Part shown: piece after piece, positions 55,984 through 64,000 of the stretch
Layout: the number at the start of each line of letters is the position of its first letter
How positions within the stretch are numbered: position 1 is the first letter of the stretch
Notes under the pieces: generated by a model
What the model was told of the DNA's origin: nothing
Seen by the model: the letters and a program-made list of their open reading frames with translations, nothing else
The model's database searches: none
Assembly: GCA_946122785.1 (NCBI GenBank)
Contig: CAMGYJ010000002.1
Span: forward strand, 9,980,339-10,044,338
Direction of reading: 5' to 3'
DNA: 64,000 nt
DNA from: Linum tenue
Lineage: Eukaryota; Streptophyta; Magnoliopsida; Malpighiales; Linaceae
Made by a program: the position numbers and the translations under genes

Positions 55984-58900
55984 CATAGTTTTGTGAAAGA
56001 ACAATAAGCTTATATGAAACAAAGCACAAATGATACTCTCATACTTTTTTAACTGATTGAATTAACACAAAAATGCATGCTATTCACAGCCTAAAACTTG
56101 CAAATCTATTTGGAGAATGATAAGTAGAACACTTACAACATACTACATAACAGAAAACACATTGTCATTTAAGAATAATAATAGAACGAAAGCAAACATA
56201 TACCATAGAGAAGGATAGTGGGAAAATGAGAGATTTTTTATGAGCATTACATAACATTATCATAAGACCTACCACTCCAAACACAAATTCTATATCATAA
56301 GAGGTAAGCAACATTTATGAAGAGCTTTCTATAAAAAAAACATTTCTGAAGAGTTGCAACAACAGAAGAGGATCCACTCCACATTTATTGTGGCTCTATA
56401 CGAAAAATGTCAATTATAGTATCATATGAGTATTTCCTAGACTCTAAATAGCATATTAGTCAAAGAGAATATTAATTTTGAGGTCAAAGAAGTAGTGATG
56501 TCATTTCTATGTTCACCTAAAACTTCAAGAAAAAAATGATTGAACAAAACAGTCCTTTAAGTCATATGCGAACCACAATCCATGCAATCAAACAACTAAG
56601 TTGAATACAAACAATAATAGAATGAAGATCAATGAGTTAGAAGAAATGAAAACTGAAAATCAGTCATCAACCGGAAAATAATATGATAGTAAACTATATT
56701 TGCAAGGTTAACATAAAAGCGGGGAGACCACCACATGAACCGTAATAAGCTAACTTGAGAGTCTAACACAAAATATCAAAACTTGTTATGGACGACATAA
56801 CTCCAAAGATGTTGCAGATTCTCGAGACAATGCAGTACAACAACCATTCAGGCTACATTTTAGAACAAAGAGGGTAGAAGGGAAAACTCACAATGGGAAT
56901 GATAAATCCTAATAGAATTAAGTAGAACTATGATGGGATTTAGATCAAATTAAAGATATAATTAATTGGCATATAAAATTGACCCGAAGAAGCTTAATGG
57001 AGTAGTGTTACTGTGGTTGTTTCACAACCATGAAAAGAAGCAACATTCCAATCTAATTTGGAGAACTTTCATCCTGCAAAACCCCAAATTGAATGATTAG
57101 TATTGAATATTGATTACAAAGCAACTTAGTTTTAATTATGGCCTATCCAAGTATTCCCCTACTACACTTGACCGTGTATAACATCACATGATCTGTTAAA
57201 TCCACCAAAACTCTGTTTATATTACACACCATCGGCCTAATCCGCCACTACCATTCAGTTACCTCGAACAATTGAATTGCCCTAAGATGTTAAATTTTTG
57301 GGTGCCTATTATTTAAAGGAAGTTGGGACTAACCTGATCGTAACCCTCAAAATTATAATAGAACTCCTGTCATAGATTTGATTGCTGATGAGCTTCACTT
57401 GTGATGAAATTTGGGGCAAGCATTAAAAACTCTTCATTTGGAATCTGGAACGTTCAGATGCTCGCAGCATATGGGATCATGAGTTCACTTTTGATTTTCG
57501 GCGAGGATGAACGGAGAGAGAGGAGAAGAGAGAGGGAAAGAGGACAACCTGAATCATTCGCCGGAAAAGGGAGCAGAAGCGACGGAAAAGGGAATCGCTC
57601 CAACTCCAAGGGAGCAGAACAGAGTAGGCGGGAAGATGGAATTCGACACTCCGAGGGTCTCTAATGGCGATGGCGCGTTGAAGAAGGAAAAGCGAGAGGG
57701 GCGGTTGAACAAAGAGAGAGAGAGGAGGAGGATGGAACGACTTGGGCATGATTAATTTACATACATAACCCTCCGATGTGTGCGGATTAGCGAGGATGAG
57801 CTGACGTGGCGGAAGTGATTTATTTACATTCCCTTATAGTAATCTGTAGACACTTGCACTCTGCATTCAAATGTTTTGATATCAATAGTTCTCAATAACC
57901 ATCTATATCTCTTTTTGTTGGGCGCAATGGTCGAGAATAGATGTGAATATGTTGCATTAATAAACCACACGCTTGTACAAAGTTCTCATGTAAGTTGGAT
58001 CCATCGGCAAGCTACGGAATTACTGTAACCATAAAGCAAATTTCCAATTTGCACCTTGTAATGAAATGTTCAAGCACTTTGCCATAGTATGGTATTTGGA
58101 TTTTCAACTAATCGGCCAATGCTTTGGGATGGTAGACTAGGGTCTGCCAAACTAAAGATCCGAAAATACGGCACACAATTGCATGTACAGGACAAAGAGG
58201 GAAAGAGCTAGCCACATTTCACATGAGAGTTGCAATTACAAAATAGTAGTAGATTAAACACTCATCCATCATGATCACTGTTTTGGTCCTAATGGGATTG
58301 CCTAATTAATATCCTTACAAACAACAAACACCAACCACTGGTCCATCATTGTTTAATGGAGCTATCAAACTACATTAGCATAGTTAGATAATATAGCTAA
58401 CTAGTCAATAGTTTTCTCAGTAATGAGATAATATAGTGAAGTCAAGCCTCCTACTAGACAACAATTATAGAACTCCCCAAAATGTTCTCCTCCACCTAGC
58501 TTTTTACTATGTCCAAAATTTACTTTTAAAACTCCTCCATGATAGAATCAACCCCCTGAAAATCAACCTGCAAAAGAAACAAAATGTTCTCATGAGTTTA
58601 AATAAGCTAAGAACTTACTACCACAAGCATTGAGTTTAATTGGGCAAGAACTCACCCTTCCTATTTAGAAGCATCCATAACCAGATTTGGCTCTATTGCT
58701 TCCTATGATGAGCATACCAATAAAAGTTGTTAGTGACATGGCATGAGGGGCAGGAGTAAGAGAGAGAGAGAGAGAGGGAGCTCCAAAAGTCAATAATGCA
58801 CCCATTGGCCCATGTAGTGGTGACAAGTGAACAATTTGGAAGGAAAACACAGCACTAGCAAACCGACCAAATACTTTAAAAATTAAACTTAACTTTAGGA

Positions 58901-59413
58901 AAGAGACCATTGTTGACCATCTTGCTTAATTCAACTTGCACTTGCATGCAAGTTCGCACGTTGTAACAATTAAAGGGTAGATATAGGCCACATGCCAAAC
59001 AAGCAAACACATTCCTTTATCTAAGCAGAATTACTATTTAGATATATCTGCTCTTCCCATTCCTCTATTAGACTTCATAAAGACAGCAAGTTACAACTGT
59101 TACAAGGGAAGAACACGAAATGAAGAAGATGTACATAAGGCCAAGAAATAACTACCCTCAACAGACAACTACACTCTACCAATCCTACGCACAGGCAGCC
59201 AACAAGAACAAAGACAACCCATCAAACAGCCGAGTAATAACCAAAAAGGTTGGCATGGGTGCATGCAAATATAACATAACTAATTACTCTATAGATATAT
59301 ATATTACTCAAACAGCAAGAAAGGATACTGATCATATAGAGTTAAACATATCATTAACTTTATATAGACAGTAGAGAAGCAGTGGATTTGATTGATTCAG
59401 ATATGTCTATGGT
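55984..59413. other. No recognised gene (possible Helitron body)
   Basis: AT-rich, non-coding sequence to about 57380. A GC-richer purine-rich patch at 57400-57760 has short frames on both strands (57401-57755) that match nothing I know. AT-rich DNA follows, including a (GA)n tract near 58759-58776. The first 2 kb may belong to the Helitron ending at 55956. Confidence 0.45.
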
Positions 59414-59800
59414 TCACAAATCACAAATCAAACTTACCACGGTGACCACATATGCAGCTGTGAAGGCAGACTCCGCAACTAGTCTGAACCCATGTTGAAA
59501 AGCGTTCGACCCCTGATTCTCTTGTACTTGAAAGCAGTCCACTCCTCCTTCAGTTTTGTAGCCAACAACACAGACGGCGTGGTATTTAAACTCAGGTTCC
59601 TTCTGTTCTTCAGTCCCCTCCGTGGTTGGTTGTGATGCATTAGGCACTGTTGGAGTTAATTGTGATTGTGATGAGAAATCTTCCGAGGAAGTGGTATGGT
59701 AAGGCTCCTCGGACTCCGGTGGCCGGTTACTTGGATTAGCCACGAAATCATCTCCGACACCATAGTAGATACCTTCTTTTTTGGGGTAATCTTTGACCAT
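59414..59800 (-). pseudogene. Degenerate papain-like cysteine protease C-terminal fragment
   Basis: On the minus strand, KYHAVCVVGYKTEGGVDCFQ is followed by VQENQGSNAFQHGFRL. It matches the C1A segment around the catalytic His (HAVxVVGYGxExGxxYWxVKNSWGxxWGxxGY), but the NSWG box reads ENQG and Trp residues are lost. Upstream text (ILKKDGPFIGWFRM, YPKKEGIYYGVGDDF) resembles the region before the His, interrupted by a Ser/Thr-rich insert. No catalytic Cys region is found and the sequence upstream contains stops. It is probably a relic or a non-peptidase derivative. Confidence 0.45.
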
Positions 59801-59930
59801 TCGGAACCAACCTATGAATGGTCCATCCTTCTTCAGTATTTCTTTCAGATAATTGATGTTGTCTTTGTTTCAATCTTCAGATAATTGAGCAAGCGAAACA
59901 TCCTCATCACCAGCGCCTTGCCCTATGTCA

Positions 59931-59979
59931 ATAACGTCCCTCATCTATTCATCAAAAAAAAAAATAACGTCCCTCATCT
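59931..59979 (+). mobile_element. 17-bp micro-retroposon with 16-bp TSD
   Basis: An exact 16-bp duplication, ataacgtccctcatct, occurs at 59931-59946 and 59964-59979. The 17 bp between are attcatc followed by ten A. This is what remains when LINE machinery inserts an almost completely 5'-truncated copy: a few bases plus the A-tail. Confidence 0.75.
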
Positions 59980-60102
59980 CGGAGATACCGTCGGGTGTAA
60001 GTAGTTCCGCTCACTTTCCTCTGTCTCTCTGTCTGACTCACGAACCCTAATTTTTGTTCATCGGATTGAGCTCTCGTTTTTTCAGGTGTGTTGAGAGCTG
60101 AT

Positions 60103-62570
60103 GTATTTGCTGGATAATGTGGATTGCGAGGCTACAATGCCTATATACATCTGTAGAACTGATGAGTATGGAACTGCAACTGAAACCAAAGCCTGGGTCA
60201 TTCATGCCCCTTTTGATAGGTACCAAATACAATGCAATTCATGAGAGCTTTATGAATGGTTTGGATGTAAGTTTATCTCACATAAGATAAAGAGTCGCCC
60301 AATCTATTTTCAAGAAACTATTGGAGAACAACTGGATTTCTGAGAGCAAAATGCAGCAGGTAGGTAGATAATGATGAATTCTGTTCATCATGGTTTCATG
60401 TTTGGCCGCGAAATATGTGTCTATCCATGGCGTTGTACTTTGCTTGCTGATTATTCGTTCCTTTCTTTCAGCTGTACTGCGACACATGCTCAAAGTTCTT
60501 GGCCGATCGCCTTGTGGAGGGTACTTGTCCACGCAAAGGTGTGGCTGTTACTCTGCAAGAGGAGATCAATGTGATAAGTGCCAAAGTATCTGTGGATGCA
60601 ACTTAGTTGAAGAACCCATGTGTAGTGTAAGGTAAGAAGGAAGTGTGTTATTTCTTGTTTAATGATTGTGCAAGTGATCAACAGTTGCAGCATGCTGGAG
60701 CGGTGTTGACTATGTTATTGCAAGGTTTCCGTTGATGAATTTGTGGATATAGTAATTGGACATAATCTTTGCTCTATAGGAACCGTGTTGAAGTGTCTTT
60801 CCTCTAGATAGATACTTGCTTACTTGTGTGTGAGTGAAGGACTTTTGTATTTTTTGGTTGAATGAGGGCAAGATTTAGCGGCTTGCTTGAAAGGCACAGG
60901 GCATGCAGCGATGCTACTATGAACATTTGCTCTGCACATGACACTATACTGTTCCTATTTTTTTTATTCTTCTCTGGATTTGGAACTCATGTCTATCCGT
61001 AGATGTTCTCCAACCCTGCACCAATTTTGAGAATCGAGGCATTCAGTGTCAATGATTCATCTTAGTGTATTATGTATCCATGACTTCCCATAAGATTTTA
61101 GCATTAGATGTTAGTGGCTCAGCTTAGTGTAGTCTGTACTCCATTATTTATCATTTTTTAACAGGTCTATGGTAACAGTCCACGTATTCTCGAGATGGAA
61201 CACTAGTTTCTTGAGCTTCCCTGCTTTAGGATCAACCCGTGAAATATATTGACCACATGTCCAAAGCTGGATCTTGGAGCCTGAATGCTATTGGGGGAAA
61301 ACAGAAGCATGGCTTAAAGAAGAAGGTCAGAACTCCGAATCATATTTCTATCTTCTTGTGGCTTGTCTTTTCTCGATAGATACATACTTTGGCCTTATTC
61401 TAATTTTGTTAAAAGTTTCAAATTTTTGTTTTGGCCTTTGTTTGGTAGCACGTTTGCTACATGTACATTTCATGAGCTTGATAACCTTGTACAATCCCTC
61501 TTGCCAGGCTTTCTACGTCTGGTTTGATGCTCCAACCAGATATGCTTCAATCACAGCTTGCTACACTCCAGACAGGAAGAAGTGGTGGAAGAATCTAGAA
61601 AACATTGAGTTGTATCAGTTCATGAGGAAGGATAATGTCCCCTTTCACACGGTATGTCCTCCTTATTGGTACCAGCTCTAAATGCGGGGAATATGAAGTC
61701 TAGGTTAACTACTACCTGTTATTACTTTGTCTACTGGTGATACTTAAGAATATAGGAAATTAGTGGCACGTTTATGCAAGTAACGGTTAGTGGAAACCCT
61801 GGCCTCTGTGGATCTCGGCTTCATGTGCCCCATTAATATCTTAACAGGATCGTTTCTGAAAAGGAAAAGATAGAGGGAATCCTGTTTGGCCTGGAATAGC
61901 TATGTATGTTAGAAAATTCTAGGTCATAGGTATTCATGCCTGGCATGCAGGGAGTTGATAATTTACAGGATGCTATTGATCATGATCATTGTTTCTCTGG
62001 TAACAGCCTGCGCTGGTCGTCCGCATAGTTTGTGTTCTATTGATGGAATGAAGTTAACCTTCTTAGTTCTTAGGATATTCTCTTATTCAAGTTATGTTTC
62101 CTTCACTTATTGGAACTGGCGAAAGTTGGACCATGATAAAGAGTATAAGTGTGACAGAATACTTAACTATGGAGGATGGTAAATCAACAGCTTAATAATA
62201 TTGTCATAAACTTCAGTTCTCAGCAACAGCGTCAGCAAGCACTTCCCTAAGCTGTGTGAGTCTGCACTGAGTGAATGGTGGTTGTCTTCTGCAGGGAAGT
62301 TACCAAAAAGTAAAGGGATAGGTATTTTTGGTAATGATGCAAAAGATACTGGCATTCCTGTTACGTATGTCATTTTCCTATTCTCTCTAAGACTCCCGAC
62401 TATTGTGTTACGAAATATTAGGAAATGATGACACTGCCATGCACGTAAATTAGGTATCTGATACACAATTTACATGGTCCGACTTGCAAGCCAAACTTGA
62501 TGGCGGGTTGCCACAATTTGGAGAACTTCATCAATAGAGTGTTGCCGTTTATTGGTAAACCTCAAGGTAA
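60103..62570 (+). pseudogene. Methionyl-tRNA synthetase pseudogene (introns retained)
   Basis: Successive pieces match plant cytosolic MetRS in the right order: TDEYGTATETKA (about 60156-60192); LLENNWISESKMQQ (60315-60360); LYCDTCSKFLADRLVEGTCP with the zinc-knuckle Cys residues (60474-60530); TEAWLKE (about 61300); FYVWFDAP...[15 protein letters not shown]...DNVPFHT (61509-61650); MFPSLIGTGESWTMIKSISV (62096-62155); the KMSKS-loop region KLPKSKGIGIFGNDAKDTG (62297-62353); and NFINRVLPFIGKP (62523-62561). Breaks seen: an AA insertion after CPR at about 60535, a stop near 60239, a lost base in YLNYE at about 62170, and a shift near 62500. The ATP-site HIGH region and the anticodon-binding domain are absent. 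Introns persist, so it arose by DNA duplication, not retroposition. Confidence 0.88.
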
Positions 62571-63208
62571 GTTAGCTGCTCGGAAGGCCTTAGCGTTTAA
62601 CTATACAAGTGATGATTTCTATTCATTTTCTGTTTATCAAGCCGAAATCCACTTTAATGAGCTCAGATACGGAGAAGGCATTAGCTATTGCGGCGGCAAC
62701 AGGCAGAGGAGACAAAATAAAAAAGTGCGATTACAGGGCAATATGAAACACGAATGACAAACTTGTAATATATGGAAAAGTTGTATGGGTATTTCTGGGT
62801 GTTTGGACAGGTGTCAACACCTGGTGTCTTCTCAGCCAAAAAACCTGGCTTTTATATATAGAAGAATTAGGTGTTGCTATATTATAAGCTGGTGAAATGT
62901 GATCTTCCCTGTTACTACATTAGCATCTTTCTTTTCCTTTCTCTGTGCTATTTTCTGAAGCTCTTTTATTTTCCTTTGCACTGGACATCCCTGTTTTGGA
63001 GCTCTGTAACGACTGATAGATTTTTATTTATTTATGAAAAGCAAGATTTATTTACTGCAGCCTCTACCATGTCAGCATCTGATTATGATATTGGTTTATT
63101 GTTGGGGAGGAGTATTATGATTAGGTTATTATATTGGGTAGTAAAGGGGATATTTGTCAATTAGTATAAGTATTGGTGCAAGTTAGGTTTGTGATTAAGC
63201 ATAATAAT
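62571..63208. other. No recognised gene
   Basis: Flank of the MetRS pseudogene. A short Ala/Lys-rich frame to 62756 (EKALAIAAATGRGDKIKKC in one frame) may be further MetRS or neighbouring-gene debris, but I cannot align it. AT-rich after 62860. Confidence 0.4.
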
Positions 63209-63215
63209 AAGAATA

Positions 63216-63242
63216 CTAGCTTTTACCCGCCCGTTGGTCGGC
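63216..63242 (-). mobile_element. Helitron 3' terminus, minus orientation (second)
   Basis: On the minus strand the imperfect stem ccgacc-aac-gggcgg (within 63225-63242) is followed by gtaaaag and CTAG (63219-63216), then host T (tattc). The loop and caacggg core resemble the terminus at 55956, so they are probably the same family. The body would extend right, past 63.24 kb and possibly out of the window. Confidence 0.65.
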
Positions 63243-64000
63243 TGAATTTTATTTTATATTTTTCAATAATTTGGGATTTTCTAAAATAGTTAATTCATTA
63301 TTTAAAAGTAATATTTATAATATGTGTTGATTATGATATTAGCGATAATGAGTTCGTATGTATTTTTTTTATAAAGTCATCTTAGTTTCCTGTTGTGTAT
63401 GTGTTCTTTTCCCTATCTTAGAAGACATTTTTGCATTTCTTGTTGTCGGATATGAATTCGGAGTTGGAAGGAAATAAATGTCATTTAGAATTGATAGGAG
63501 AGAAGGTATATAAAAAATTAAGAGAATAACGAAAAAGGTTATTATAATTTAGTGTATGGACTTGTTTGAATAATAAGTGGGGGTTGTTAAGTGTTAGATA
63601 CTAATGCGCACAAAAAATTCAAACATTATAAAATCCTAAATTCTACTCTACAAATACGATCTTTAACTTTTCATGTTGAGTTAATAGCATAAATTGTCAA
63701 TCTATTATTCATTTTTCTCAAATTTATCCCTCTACTATTTTTCACATAAAACATGTCATCGTCCTATATAGTATATATGTATTATCAAACTTGTCCTTTG
63801 TTACAATTTCCAATAAAATTCTGTTAAGCATGGTCGAATTCACGGTTGGACTGATATCAAATGAAATATTAAATTTACCCCTCTTTATGGATTATCTTCT
63901 GTCTTCAAATCCCATTAATTAATAGCCGCAATCCCATCCTCCATTCGTTCCAGTTTCTCTTCCTCCGATCAAACAACAATTAACCATAAAAACTTTTGTC
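63243..64000. other. AT-rich, probably Helitron interior
   Basis: No coding frame or RNA gene is recognised. The last 100 bases (pyrimidine-rich, tccattcgttccagtttctc) may begin a leader of a gene outside the window. Confidence 0.4.

Noticed and set aside
57401..57755. Arg/Glu-rich frames near 57.5 kb as a gene
   Set aside because: Composition follows the purine-rich repeat sequence; no homology, splice structure or promoter is visible.
57776..57850. 5' end of the Helitron whose 3' end is at 55956
   Set aside because: A TC start near 57850 on the minus strand looked plausible, but the flanking base is G rather than the A expected of Helitron insertion.

Overview
The window is nuclear DNA of a flowering plant, most likely a eudicot. 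Genes are split by many short GT-AG introns, intergenic DNA is AT-rich, and the gene content is plant-specific: a dehydrin, a Casparian strip integrity factor, NAD-malic enzyme and the plastid histidine-pathway phosphatase HISN7. Mutator-like, Helitron, copia, gypsy and LINE remnants are present. Species cannot be named from the sequence. All exon structures were assembled by eye from reading frame, splice consensus and remembered family conservation; none has been checked by search or RNA.

Layout. 0-11 kb is mostly repeat-derived: a 92-bp tandem repeat, two adjacent fold-back MITEs, a 1.5-kb Mutator-like element carrying a UDP-glycosyltransferase exon piece, a frameshifted F-box/LRR gene, and a second Mutator-like element carrying a copia reverse-transcriptase piece. 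11.4-13.9 kb (+) holds the first two exons of an isoflavone-reductase-like gene, then a complete nine-exon HISN7. 14.8-22.3 kb (-) is a complete 19-exon mitochondrial NAD-malic enzyme, tail-to-tail with HISN7. 22.4-28.6 kb is repeat-rich (micro-retroposon, T/G-rich repeat with paired W-boxes, LINE tail, gypsy gag fragment, a duplicated 0.7-0.8-kb block). 28.7-29.6 kb (-) is a two-exon dehydrin with promoter G-boxes. 30.5-33.1 kb (-) is a RING-H2 protein with a likely myristoylated N-terminus and a leader intron. 35.6-39.03 kb is gene-free and ends at a Helitron 3' terminus.

39.9-41.1 kb (+) encodes mitochondrial ribosomal protein uS2, followed closely by a 19-exon UDP-glucose pyrophosphorylase-like gene (41.4-45.6 kb) whose frame is intact but whose nucleotide-binding loop is altered. 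47.8-48.2 kb (-) is a CIF peptide-hormone gene flanked by a duplicated non-coding block. 51.5-54.0 kb (-) is a DnaJ-X co-chaperone. 54-64 kb is mostly relics: two Helitron termini, a MITE copy inverted relative to one at 49 kb, a cysteine-protease-like fragment, a 17-bp micro-retroposon and a methionyl-tRNA synthetase pseudogene.

The intact genes are mostly unrelated single-copy functions (histidine synthesis, mitochondrial malate oxidation, mitochondrial translation, chaperoning, desiccation tolerance, endodermal barrier signalling); I see no operon-like or biosynthetic cluster. The best candidates for something undescribed are the intact but active-site-altered UGPase-like gene and the isoflavone-reductase stub that may now supply the promoter of HISN7.
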